Origin: Deroplatys truncata
Lineage: Eukaryota; Arthropoda; Insecta; Mantodea; Mantidae
NCBI GenBank assembly: GCA_030765065.1
Contig: CM060980.1
Coordinates: 60,620,364-60,684,363, forward strand
DNA length: 64,000 bases
Direction of reading: 5' to 3'
This document shows positions 11,861-23,000 of this stretch, piece after piece; the first letter of the stretch is position 1, and each line of letters starts with the position of its first letter. Made by a program: the position numbers and the translations under genes. The notes under the pieces are model-generated. The model searched no databases and was not told where the DNA came from. It was given only the letters and a program-made list of their open reading frames with translations.

Positions 11861-12240
11861 CAAGTTACTTAAATACATAGTAGAAAAACTAAATATAAGT
11901 AAGAAAAAGAAAGCAATGTGAAATTAAAGAACAAGCAAAGGCCTAGATTTTGTTCAAGTTTTTATGTCTCCTTAGGAGAATTTTACAAAAAATAAAATAA
12001 AAATAACCTGCATTAGATTCCAACCTCAATTGCCTGTCAACCTTAAAATGTTTAGTGTCATTTATATATCCAAATACACATCCCAAACGTCCTCCCATAG
12101 TTGTTACTATATTGTCGTACCCAGGAGTTGAGTTACTGCAATAAGTATAAGGAGGATTCGGCATATAGGTAAATTTTCAGAGTTGAAAAGGGAGAACATC
12201 TGCTTATACATTATATTTCTAAAACAATTAATATTAATAT

Positions 12241-13241
12241 TGAAATTGTTGTTGCTCCTACGTATGGAAAGCCAATTTGAATTAGGAGTTGTATTATACT
12301 TCGACCGTTGAGGAGCCGAACCTGAAGTAGTTGCAACCGCACGTATGGTACCCGGTAACCTTCACCCCTAATGTACTTTCCGGTGGCCTTTGCTTCAAAT
12401 GTTTAAAAATATATTAACTTTGTAATTTTGACTGTTTCTTTAAATATTATATTTTTGTTTGCCTCGGCTGCGTCAGTATTATTGTTAGAGAGACGTTTCT
12501 CTTTGCAGGATTGTGGTGCGACTGAAGAATCTAGGCTTACCTACACAGATTTTAAGTTTTTCTTCACTCCATTTATTAATGCTTGACACGATTTAAATAC
12601 CACTCCACTGATATAGAGAGAGCTGTGAGATTTTTTTATTAATTACTTGCAATTTTTAACGCGTAAAACTATTTTCGTCTCACACGAATACGTATTAAAC
12701 ACTTCGAGGACACATCTCTCGTCTGATTAATAACACTGTCTGCTAGCAACGCGTCCAGTTATGAGCACTGTCTACAAGCAACTGACGTGATTTATACTGC
12801 CTGAATTTGTAAATTTCTGTATTTCAAGTCTCTGATTGGCTAATCCTATTCCAATAGAATACCTTCATTTAACTAAAGCTTTTTCTGGTTGTTGATTGGC
12901 TATTTTATAAACCGTAACAAAAATTACATTATTGCTTCCAAGAATCACAAGTAGTATTCTTAAACCTTCAAATTCATTATTGCCTCAAGGTTACCTCATT
13001 GTTGCCCCATTGTTAGTAACTTTTAACCTATTATTCTCACAGCTCCTACATTATTAAATTACATTGTGCATTCACATAACATTATTGAACATGTATACAG
13101 TAATATAAACATTTATAATGACTGTAATATACACTTTTTATATATTGTTACATACACATTTTGCTTTAAGGCGGGCTGTTATTGAATTATATATTATATA
13201 ATTAGACTGAAAAGTATTGAAGTGTTAAAAATACTGCCTCA
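12241..13241 (-). mobile_element. Solo LTR, family B copy 1 (LTR retroelement fossil)
   Basis: The block is about 1.0 kb, and on the minus strand starts TGAGGCAGTATTTTTAACAC and ends in CA. ATAT lies directly on both sides (12237-12240 and 13242-13245), a 4-bp target duplication as made by Ty3/Gypsy-type integrases. Promoter-like features on the minus strand include CCAAT boxes (ATTGGCTA on plus at 12836 and 12894) and a TATATAAAAAG-type box. Copies at 23447 and 48238 align end to end. No internal retroelement genes adjoin it, so this is a solo LTR left by LTR-LTR recombination. Family assignment rests on TSD length only. Confidence 0.75.
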
Positions 13242-13527
13242 ATATTTATACAAATATTTTTTTAGTGATGGGATGATACTACTATTTCTCGATACCGATA
13301 ATAATCTGTTACCACCGATATTCCATATTCGATACCCATAGAAAAACTGTAAAGCCGATAACTTGTTCACTGAATTATATTCTTATTAATAGCTTTTGTG
13401 TATAAACGCGTGTAACCAATTTTGTATTATATACTAATTCCAAAATTGTTCTTGTTTGACCTTCTCCGATTGGCAGTAAGTTTTTTATGTTGATAATGCC
13501 ACACGTTATATACCCTGTATTGCCACT

Positions 13528-13556
13528 CAATAATAATAATAATAATAATAATAATT
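13528..13556. repeat. (AAT)n microsatellite
   Basis: Nine or so perfect AAT units just upstream of the S1 head. Confidence 0.9.
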
Positions 13557-13597
13557 TATTTCCTTCCCTTTTCATGTAACTATATTTTGTACTGAAC

Positions 13598-13852
13598 AAC
13601 CATATGTAACGGATGTCCTCCGTGGGCTAGTGGTACCGTGCTAGCTGGTTCAAACCCGGCGGAGGGCGATGGATTTTTTCGGGCGTAAAAATTAGCATGG
13701 CTTCCTTTGGACGGGAAGTAAACCCGGTGGTCCCGTGTCGTAGATTTACGGCACGTAAAAGAACCTAAAGCCTGATAAAGAGGCCTCACGCCCAATATGG
13801 TATGGGACGCTAAGAACCATAGTAGTTAAAGAGCGTCCATAACAAAAATAAA
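13598..13852 (+). mobile_element. SINE S1, full copy
   Basis: The tRNA-like head carries an A-box-like GTGGGCTAGTGGTA and a B box GGTTCAAACCC. The body runs through CCCGTGTCGTAGATTTACGG to a terminal TTAAAGAGCGTCCATAA and an A-rich tail. Other copies lie at 10113, 28437 and 31254. Internal Pol III promoters drive such elements; LINE machinery copies them. Confidence 0.85.
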
Positions 13853-14389
13853 AAACGGCTGAGAGGAGTTCACCAAGCCAGGTTATTGCAGAAACGTGAT
13901 TTAGTGCGTGAACTAAATCTGCTTCATTTACATCTGAGTTTCGCTGTTTCGCTGTGTACCTCCACTCATTTCACCATTGTTTTGCATGGTTTCATTTAGA
14001 CACAAGAATCTGTGAAATGTTGCATTCATTCACCCGCGGGAAACGCAGCCAAGGTCTATCAAGAACTATACTCCAGTAACTCTTTAGATACACGTGCGAG
14101 GCAATAAGTTAAATGCAACAACTTTCTATAATGAAAAGCTTAAGCAATTAAAAGTATCGAAAAAGCATTGAAGGTTTATCTCAAAGTATTATACATATTT
14201 CGATACCACCGAGTGTCGAGAGTATCGAGTATCGACGGTATCGACGTCCAACCGAATTGTTTTTTTTTTTAGTTTTAATACATTTAAATTCGTTTTAATC
14301 AGAAAGTTTAAATCAAATTAAAATCATGTTACAACGAGGAGTTTTCTGAAAAGCTGTTGTCCTGTGGTTAGGAGTTAGGAGCAGGCAGA

Positions 14390-14925
14390 CGCAGAGGCCT
14401 CCAGTAACTGGAGCACAACATCACAACTAGGCCGTATTGGGCCCTTTATGCATTCAACGTGATGGAAATGAACAAGGGGAGACCCGAAGGGCGACCAGAT
14501 CCGGATAACGATATGCGCTAGCAAGGACGGGGTCCCTAACGGCTCCAATATGCCTTCAATCCTGATGCCGGGTAGTTCTGCCTAAGCCGCTCACTATTTT
14601 GGGCAGTTGAGACAGATTCCAGGAGTCCCAGCAGTCCCACCAAACGCCAGGAAGAAAACTTTCCAGAAAGCAAATTCCACCGTTCTGACGCAACACATCA
14701 CCCGCTGTCGCCTTAACCCTGAAACAGATTCGCTTAAACATTTTAAAAGAAATGATGGGGTCAGGAAATAGACAGAAAAATCGTGTTATATGGGGAACCA
14801 ACTCAGTATATGCCTACCGACCTGGGGAAACCATGAAAACCCGTGATCAGAGTAGCTGGCCCAATGAAAATCGAACCCGGGACCTTCCGAATGTGAGCCT
14901 CACATGTTACTGCTCGGTAGGTCTT
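14390..14925 (-). mobile_element. SINE S3, with tRNA-like head and long body
   Basis: Read on the minus strand, the head lies at about 14925-14840 (GCAGTAACATGTGAGGCTC and GGTTCGATTTTC) and is followed by TTTCATGGTTTCCCCAGG, as in S3 copies at 42000 and 47046. The GC-richer body to about 14390 is less alike, so it may include a second element. Confidence 0.6.
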
Positions 14926-15130
14926 ATGATTACTCCCTTTTACATCAAACACCAGACATACTTGTTTGGCCTAAACCTTAATTGAAATAAAAACACCTAA
15001 TGTTACCGATACTCCCCAGTTTTCTAGTAAGATTAATGCAATAATGTCCCTTCAATTTAGAAATAATAATTTTCATAAATATTCAAATACTGTTTGCAGA
15101 AGGTATTCGATACTACTCCATTTATCACCT

Positions 15131-16045
15131 CGCCAATTTCGGATTTGGGGAGTTGTTATCTTCTGAATCTTGCTTGAGCAAGGATTTCTTCTTAAAAGGA
15201 AAACCGAAAAATCCATTATTCAGTCTTCCCACTACCCTACCTGTAATAAACTCCAATCATCAGTTTCTCTTGCTATCTTTCCCGCAGTCCCCAGTAACTT
15301 CTAATCATAAACTCGCAATGTAGGTTTAGAAGGGGGAAGGGTGAACGCAAGAGAGAAAAAGAAATATGACATACACACATTCCACCGAAAAGAAAATAAA
15401 TATAAATCTTTATAAATGAGTGTCTATCCCTACTTAGCTGTATTCTCGCACTCCATCTATCTCCCTATCCCTCGAATTTTACCTCCCTCCACAGCCTTTG
15501 CTATATAGCTATACAACACCATCCCTTGGAGAGAGAGTGTCTACCTTCTCTCTCTCTTGCACCCCTTTCTACATAACGATCTGATTTATCGGTATTCATC
15601 AAAGCCCCGCATACACAGAGTCGGCCTGGAGCACCAGCATTCACATTAGCATGTCGCCATTCAAAGTTCCTTTAAAATTATCGATGCAAATGAAATGACT
15701 CGACTCGAAAAGGAAGGAGAGGAAGAGAGACTGAACACGGATGACTACTGTGGGGGTGATGGGTCGAAGTGAGGAAAGTGAGCCCTGGCTTGACGCACGC
15801 CAAACAAGGGACAACAACGTCGTCTGCGTCACCACAACACACCTCACAAAACTTCTTCTTGTATGATAACAATGCAAAATTCCGACGAACAGGTGTTTAA
15901 TAATTGACTTGTTATTACCACTCTATTTCCAAATTATGCGACATTCTTTTGTACAAAAGATTTAAAACTTTCATTCCAAAATTGAAAAATACTCTAAGGT
16001 CAAGAAACGAAGAAGACTCCATCTCCAACAGTAATATAACGAAAA
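15131..16045. other. Unassigned DNA
   Basis: No gene or repeat is recognised. Overlapping minus-strand frames at 15641-15877 lack motifs. Confidence 0.45.
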
Positions 16046-16047
16046 AA

Positions 16048-16877
16048 ATTCTGATGTGTTACACTCACATGACTTTCTCTACTCCTGTACAAACTATTTT
16101 TACAAACGCTTATTCTCCATATGCTTCATGTTAATCGAGATATCGAGATGTTAATCTTATTGCTAATTTTCTTGTAGATGCAAGAGGAATTGGTAGGCTT
16201 TAAGCGATAGTCAAATATTTTAAGAGCTGGTTGCTATGTGGAGTATTCCATTCTCTTTGCATTACCAGGACATAAAAAATGAATAACCGATTCCCATTTG
16301 GGAAAAAAGTATAAGTATTGCAAAATTATCTCGAAAATGGTTCACTCAACAAAAAAATGTATATGGCATAAATTGTGTATTTTAACGCGATCTACATATT
16401 TGTGTAGTAAAATTTTGTCTGTCTCTTATTGTTTACCAGCTATGCAAAAGTCGTTCACAATGAAGAATATTTTTGGAGACATTCCCAGAAAATTCAAGTT
16501 GTACATTTTATTTGACATGAAATTATCTTGAATATATGATATTTTAATCAAAATCGTTAGAGTCATTTTTGAGAAAATAAAAATTTTCGAAAAGTGTTCC
16601 ATGTAAAGTGTAACCTGGGGTGGGGGGATTTTCTTGAAAACCTTCCTGTTACATCTCTGGAAGATACTGAACCGAAATACCAAGTTTGGTGTTTATCCGA
16701 CTGTTCGTTTCTGAGTTATGCTGCTCACAGACACACATACACACACGGACGTTTCCAAAAATACTTTTTTTGGATTCAGGAGGCCTCAAAACATATATTT
16801 CCGGTGAAATCTCGGTATTGAATTTTTGGGTGGAGTGCAATACTTCCCCTACTTGCTATACGTAGTAGAGAAAGTAA
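16048..16877 (-). mobile_element. Family A repeat, copy 5 (near full length)
   Basis: The copy runs from an A-run and TCTGATGTGTTACACTCACA, through ACTTTCTCTAC, to TACGTAGTAGAGAAAGT. This shows both short inverted ends (CTTTCTCTAC and GTAGAGAAAG) and the outer hairpin ATGTG-TTACACT-CACAT on one side only. The CA site at 16729-16745 is short here. Confidence 0.85.
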
Positions 16878-17581
16878 AAACTGTAAGGATTCGGTGCTCC
16901 AAAACATTTACATGTTTTAGACTATATAATTGTGTGATTTAACGTTACAAGGAAAGGAACATAACTCAGAAAGGAAACTAGGAGAATAGGGTTAGGAAAA
17001 ATTAAAACAAAGCTTCAAATCCTATTAGATAAGGTTTGTTGTTATATTGTTTCGGTTTTCTTAGGCCTAGTCCACACCTGCATACAAACAAGCAAACACA
17101 TGTCTGCAAACAGTTTAAAACTTGTATAAATCTGTTTGTGAACATTTGTTTCTGAGCAGTATGCTAATGTTTGTAAATAAATGTTAGTGTTTTTTATTCC
17201 ATTCAAGATGTAAATCAAGTGCAATAGCGATCACCAACATGCAGGATTGAGCGTGTCTGGGGTGAGTTGCACACACCGCCAACAGTACTGCAGTTCATTC
17301 AATTGCGTGAGGATAACCTCAGAATGAGATATTTTGGACAATGTGAGCTACAACAACATTGTTAATGATTGACGACATATATTCTACTGTATGGTTGTGG
17401 AACGTGCAAAATAAGGATTATGAGAAGAGGATTAAGAAAATCGATGGAATCGAAAACCCGTCAAGAAAACATGGCTATTTTAATTCAAGCATTAAAAAAT
17501 AAACATCAGCATGAACATAAAAAAGCTGACGGATTAGTGGCGCAGTGATTTTTCTTCAAAAATGCACGCTGGTTTGGTCTA
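16878..17581. other. Unassigned DNA
   Basis: No gene or known repeat is recognised. Confidence 0.45.
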
Positions 17582-18640
17582 TTATTATGATGATGATTAT
17601 TATTATTATTATTATTATTTTTTTTCTTTATTATCGCTGCAACTTTAAAGTCATATCGCGACTACTTTAGAATACAGAACATGATTGCAATGAAAGTGCA
17701 ATATTTTAAACAGCAATAGTACATACAAAATTAAATTCTCTAGATAGATGTGCTACACATAGTTATACAATTCTGTCGCTTTCATAAAATTTAAGGTTTT
17801 GTGTTGCGCTGAATTTAGGGTGCCTGGTAGGCTATTGGGGATGTCACATCTTTCTCTGTGTTGTACATAGTGACGGCAGGCTGTGACGAGATGAACTGTG
17901 AGGTTGGATCTGTAAAGGTCGCACGCAGTAGGAAGGTGAATGTTGAGGAGATGTTTGTGCTCTATAGAGGTATGTCCAATACATAGTCCAGTTAATACAA
18001 CTTGGTCTTTGCGGTTGAAATAATAGTGTCGAAGTTTGGACTCGGAAAAGTAGACATCGCGTAGCTTTCTTCTAGATGTGCCTTTCCATGTTTGTCTCCA
18101 TTGATTAATGCATGTCTTTTTGATGAAGTTGATGAAGTCCATGTGTGGGATCTTGATGTCCTGAGGGGGATGTTTGGTGGCTTCTTTGGCTGCCTGATCA
18201 GCTGATTCATTACCCAGAACTCCGACAAGAGACGGAGTCCAGGCGAATGATACTAATTTACCTGATATTAGTATTTGGTTGTACAGTTTCTGAAGTTCTT
18301 TAACAATATTTTGGGGGGTTGAGGTTTGTTGAAGGGATGTTAAAGCGTTCATCAAGTCGGAGAATATCATGTAATTAAGTAGGTTATCTTTTTTAATTAT
18401 ATATTCTAGTGAGAATTGAATTGCGAACAATTCACAAGAACAGACAGAAAGATAGTTGGGAAGACTATATTGTATGTTGTAATCAGGAAATACCGCTGCA
18501 CATCCATTATAATCATCAATTCTAGATCCATCGGTGAACATATTCAGTACTTCAAAATCGCTTGGTGTCGCTGAAAAAATGTTTAAAACCAGTACCATCA
18601 TTTTAATTGAAAGTCCTTTTCAGTATATTGTGCACTATCT
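17582..18640 (-). mobile_element. 5'-truncated LINE with RNase H and (TAA)n tail
   Basis: The minus-strand element keeps the C-terminal part of ORF2 (17753-18601), a 3' untranslated segment of about 130 bases, and a tail that on the minus strand is a run of TAA. A (TAA)n tail and an RNase H domain after the RT are features of the I-like group of LINEs (I, Nimb, Loa, Outcast). The RT and endonuclease are absent, as expected from 5' truncation. The last untranslated bases share GTCATATCGCGAC with family E. Confidence 0.8.
17753..18601 (-). pseudogene. LINE ORF2 C-terminus: RNase H plus Cys/His tail
   Basis: This is an open frame of 282 codons. RNase H motifs appear in order: FTDGS (residues about 22-26), CELFAI with the catalytic Glu (about 54-59), FSDLMNAL with the second Asp (about 80-87), and GNESADQAAKEA with the last Asp (about 130-141). 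The C-terminal segment has GLCIGHTSIEHKHLL and then Cys and His residues spaced as in LINE ORF2 tails (TACDLYRSNLTVHLVTAC). A TGA lies shortly upstream of the first Met, and no RT precedes it, so the frame is an inert fragment even though it is unbroken. Confidence 0.8.
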
Positions 18641-18956
18641 GACACAAATTTACCCGTCCACCAACATATTTTGTCTTTTTCTTGAACGATAAATATAATA
18701 CTCACATGTAAGCAGCAGTATTAATGCCCGCAGATATTTTTCGGTTCCACAAACCGTTCACTAACTTTCAATGCATTTGTTTGTCTCTTCACAAATCATT
18801 AGTGTATTTATTTGAAATTGTTGTTGTTTGCGAACAATTGCATTCAGGTGTGAACTAAGCCTTACTAGATATAAAGTCATCCATAGTTGCTGTGTTCTGA
18901 AAACCAAGAGATAGTTTAATTCGAAGCCGAAATATGTATAGTGTGATCGTTTTATG

Positions 18957-19752
18957 GTGAGGCCACGGATCGCGCGTAGGCGTGCTACGCACACTATTAC
19001 ATTGGTGGCTTTTCGTTCCGTAACTCCCGCGTTACTTACTCACGAGTGTTAGTAACGTGCACTATAATGGGATTAACCTTATTATAAGTGGTGTTGGAAG
19101 TGATTCCTATCTGCGTGAAGGCATTCCTGGCATCTTCAAATGAAATTTCCATTCAAACGCATAAGTTCTCGCGTAATGTTCATAATTGTTGTTTTTATAT
19201 TGTGCTTAAGATCGTCTATGTTGTGAAGAATGTTCCTATAAAAGTTTTTTTTTTTTTGGAGGGGGGTTCCTCCACAAATAGATGCACCAATTTCGTCAAT
19301 TTTTGTTTCGATTATAACAATTCGTTTTCGCTTCTTAGGTTTAGCATTAGCGATCCTGTTGTCCTAAACTTAATTATTAACCAGACTCTAACGGTTTCTC
19401 TACTTGGAATTGGAATACCAGGAAATTTCGACTGAAATTGTCTATACATCTGTATACATGATCCGTTTTTGCACTGTATCGTACATAAAAGTTCGATGTT
19501 CAAGCGTGAATATGTAGGCAGGCATTGCAGTGGACTAATAACAAAACATTAACAATCTTAAGTAAATTACACACAGTACAGATGTCTTGAATAAACTTTT
19601 ACCTTTGAGATGCACAATGTGAACCCAATTTACAGCACGAACACAGCAGCGACTGAAACACGGCTGATAAAGATCACCTTGTACGCGCCATGCATCGCCA
19701 GTTGCGCATCGGAAAAGTAGCGTGCTACGCATAAGGCCGGTCTGTGGCCTCA
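18957..19752. mobile_element. DNA transposon relic with long TIRs
   Basis: Left end GTGAGGCCACGGATC and right end (inverse) GTGAGGCCACAGACC form terminal inverted repeats that extend over roughly 35 bases with gaps. Both subterminal regions also carry CGTGCTACGC. Length is about 0.8 kb. Inside, on the minus strand, is a DUF4817-like helix-turn-helix segment at 19312-19503, so this looks like a shortened transposon that kept its DNA-binding part. Flanks are T/A-rich (TTTTATG and TTTAAAATG) and do not give a clean target duplication, so the superfamily is unresolved. Confidence 0.6.
19312..19503 (-). pseudogene. DUF4817-like helix-turn-helix fragment
   Basis: The 63-residue frame contains FPGIPIPSRETVRVW and KFRTTGSL, matching the pattern FPxRxxPSxxTxxxLxxxFRxTGSL of the DUF4817 domain often found at the N-terminus of insect transposases. 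A preceding MYRQFQSK fits the first helices. Nothing downstream resembles a DDE catalytic domain. Confidence 0.55.
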
Positions 19753-20659
19753 CTTTAAAATGCCCGCACTGTATAATGGCGCAATTGACACATACCGGAC
19801 CACGAACCGCGATAATTTTACAAGCACAGAAACAATGTAATTTAAAATGCTGTACAAGTTTTATGAACTTTCTTAGTTAAATGTCTTCAGTTTTCTACCG
19901 AGACTTATGCCTATGTTCAAGTGAATACATATAGAGAAATTTTAGAAAAACAAAATCCAAATATTTTCTCATACTGTTTCTACCATTATCACTGAGGTAC
20001 ATATGATCTGGACTCCCTCAGTCACACAATGGCGACATTTGGGATTAAAGTCATGATTGCACTTCTTCAGCTCTTCATCAAAATTCTTACCACTGAAAAC
20101 CCCCTTCAAATAAGGTAGCAGATGAAAATCATTTGGTGATCATGGCTATAGGATGAACGCTGGATGAATCATTTTGCTAAGAATAGCTAAGAATAGTTGT
20201 TTTGTTTTTTTCTTTTCTTTTTGCCCTCCAAAAACGAAGTTTTCCAGGCATTAGCAATTTTTTATAAGATCAGTTGAGTAATATATTTGGAGATGTATAA
20301 GCTACTACTCGAGTGGTTGTCCACGAAACTACTATGCACTTGGTATTTAAAAACGCGCCTGGTTGTGAAAATTCTAGAAATATTCCTTTCTTCAAGATGG
20401 AACTCAAAGCCTACCTTAGGATGAACCAATGCTCTGTACTATTTAATTAGTGGAAAATTGATTTTATGTAATGGAGATGCGAACCGAATTCATTTCATAT
20501 CAGTGTAAAGAGTATCGATTTTATCACACCTCCACCTCTAACTTGAGCAATGTGGTTCGCTTAACATTCTTATTTCCGATATGCTTTAAATGTTTTATTG
20601 TGCATAACAACTTACTAACTGGTTTTATTAAAGGAAAACTCTGACGCAAATAGTGTATC
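19753..20659. other. Unassigned DNA
   Basis: No gene or repeat is recognised. Confidence 0.45.
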
Positions 20660-21210
20660 TTTTAACTTTCTTTTCTGATGGATAGAGGAAGTATTGTATT
20701 CTATCCAAAGTTTCGGTATAGAAGTTTCACTGGAAATACACCTTTGAGACCCTCTAAACACCAAAAATATTGTTTAATAAAACTGCGCGCGCGCGCGTGC
20801 TTATGCGTGTGTGAGTGTGTGTGTGTGTGTGTGAATATAACTCAGAGAATTCAGAAGAATATATTACTTCACATTTAAGTTTTTCAAGGATAAAACATAT
20901 CACTTTCACGAAATTTTCCTACCGCAAAATAATCTTTACAACGGAACACCTTTTTTATCTTCGTTTTTTTGGGTTTTTTAAAACAAGTTCTTAAAAACTG
21001 TGATAAATTTAGGAAATTTGCATTACAATTATGTATAAATATCTTGAATGTGTTGCCCATTCCACTCTAATTGAATTTTATTTATAAACCGTAAGAGATA
21101 GACAAGACTATAATTATGAAAAATGCAGAGCTCATTAATTTCAAATACATTTGTGTGCAATTAACTGTTTTGAAATATCTGTAATTCCGACATTAAGTTT
21201 TCTCAGGTTG
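20660..21210 (+). mobile_element. Family A repeat, copy 6 (old)
   Basis: From CTTTCTTTTCTGATGGATAGAG the copy follows family A through a (GT)n tract at 20797-20832 (with a leading GC run) to the KxxRDRQ-like AAACCGTAAGAGATAGACA region at about 21090. The right part is cut short or too diverged. Confidence 0.6.
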
Positions 21211-21265
21211 AACCGTCATGCGATATCTAATATTTGGTAGAATTCATATTGTTTAATATGAGATT

Positions 21266-21565
21266 GGCGGCGCCGTGGCTGAGTGGTTAGAACGCTCGTC
21301 TCCCACCAAAGCGGCCCGGGTTCAATCCCAGGGACCTGCATGCGGCGTCTGAGCGGGTTTTCTTCGGGTTCTCCGGTTTTCCTCCACACACACCTATGCT
21401 TTTATCCATTTCATCTTCATTTCATACCATCTTGTTCCCTCACTCATACCTGGCTACGGGTCGATCCCCCGTTCCGGGTTCTTCATTCTATGATTCAATG
21501 TTCGTCTGCTCCTCTGCAGGCCTATGACCCTAGGCACGGTTGTAAGTCTTAGGGCAGGTGGGCAA
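21266..21565 (+). mobile_element. SINE S2, with well-kept tRNA-like head
   Basis: The head carries a perfect-looking A box TGGCTGAGTGG (about 21277) and B box GGTTCAATCCC (about 21319), spaced as in a tRNA gene. The body is CT-rich (CCGGTTTTCCTCCACACAC) and ends near AGGGCAGGTGGGCAAAG. The acceptor arm does not pair, so a functional tRNA is unlikely. Confidence 0.75.
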
Positions 21566-21689
21566 AGCTTGTGTCACGATTCAGAGTGTAGTCAAACGTT
21601 ACCGCGACTGAAAGCGCTCGCAGCCGGGGTCAGTGTTGCTAGCTAGTGGCGAGAGGGTGGTTGGTAGTACTCGTAAACATAGTACTCGT

Positions 21690-22193
21690 GATGGCATTGT
21701 CTACTAAACCATCTTTTACCGGAAAATGAAAATTTCCTTCAGAATGGGAGAATTTTTTTACTGTGCAGAAGGAGAGAATGTGAAATGTTTAATTTGCTCA
21801 AAAACATTATATGGGTATTTAGATGCAACATTCAAAAACTTTGCGTTAAATGCTATGCTTCATATGGTGAAATTAAAGGTATATGTTACACAGGGAAGTT
21901 ATTGTAGTTTACTGTTGTTAGTGTTATTATTTTGTATTTTAGGAATTGAACCTGCGAAACTCGTGTAGGAATTAACAGCAAAGAACATTGTACTGAAAGT
22001 CCCGAAAATTGATGGCTGTAAATACAAAATTAGATATGCCAGTTGCATACTTACCTGGGTTCTTGAAACCTTTTGAAGAGGGTGAATTTCTGAAACTATA
22101 TCTGACAAAAACTGTGGAAGTTATGTGCCCTCAAGAACTTCCCAATTTTAATAATATTAATTTATCTCGAAGAACAGGAGTGTGATAAACCTT
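21690..22193 (+). pseudogene. hAT (ZBED-type) transposase N-terminal relic
   Basis: A start-like MALSTKPSF at 21690 is followed, over several frame changes, by FPSEWENFF, then GENVKCLICSKTLYGY at about 21768-21815 (the first half of a BED-type zinc finger), and finally by a clear block at 22060-22190: FLKPFEEGEFLKLYL, TVEVMCPQELPNF and INLSRRTG. The pattern (PF..GEF.K..L...EV.CP......F....LSR.T) is typical of hAT transposases of the ZBED / GTF2I-repeat-like group. Stops and frameshifts break the reading. The catalytic and dimerisation parts are missing. Confidence 0.65.
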
Positions 22194-23000
22194 TCAAAAA
22201 TGTATAAAACCATTTTAAACACACAATAATAATGAACGAAAATGCTATCTATCGAGCTCTACAATCGTAACTCCCCCCTGCCCTCGCGGGAATGCCCTCG
22301 TACTTCCATGTTTCTTATGAGGGTTGCGTTGTGTTGTGTTGGGGCAAAACTGACTTCTGCCCACTTCTGTCCCAGGGAGTGTAAGCCCCACATACGAGGA
22401 GGGTAAGCCGATTAAATGAGTAAGTAATATGAGATTATTTCTACTCAAGTGTTTATCGAGAGTTAAGTACCGCGAATAGAAGAATTGTTTTCTATATGAA
22501 TACTGAAGTATATAAGCATTATATGAAGTTTTAATGGTTATAGAAAGTCATGGAATGTGAGGCATTAGAATTTTTATTTAAATAATTCTCAAGATATGAG
22601 CACCAGCGGTAGCTATATATATCTGAGCGCGGTGAGAGTAATGGAACTAGAAAATGAAATCTAGAACATGTAACAGGTAATGAAACCTGTATGAATATGT
22701 GTAGAATTTTATTTAAAGAATGTAGCTATATTTTTGCTATAGCAGCATAATTAGATTAAAGGTATATCTATAAACGCATTAAGAGATGAGAACCATTGAG
22801 ATTGACTCTCTGTTCCCACACGTATCAGCCCGGCATATCTACTGTTTACCATTCATTCTACCTAGATAACACACAAATATTTATCAGAACTTGTGTAACA
22901 ATTAGTTAACTTGTTTTCAGCATCACAATTACTTCCTTGGCCCCTCAGATTGTTTCTGAACTCCCTGAAGTGATGTTGCGTATTTGATAGCATCGTGAAC
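22194..23000. other. Unassigned DNA with a short GC-rich patch
   Basis: At 22240-22430 lies a GC-richer patch (CCCCCCTGCCCTCGCGGG..AGGGAGTGTAAGCCCC) that may be a SINE body without its head. Nothing else is recognised. Confidence 0.35.

Larger units (their letters stand above)
13265..15130. mobile_element. Possible decayed hAT-type element with SINEs inside
   Basis: The left edge reads TAGTGATGGGATGATAC, then several CGATACC words; TAGTGATGGG followed by TATCGATAC-type motifs is a hAT-end hallmark. CGATACC and GTATCGA words recur at 14190-14250, and 15110-15130 reads CGATACTACTCCATTTATCAC, a fair inverse of the left edge. No transposase is visible. The ends are too diverged to fix the target duplication, so the extent is tentative. 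Confidence 0.3.
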
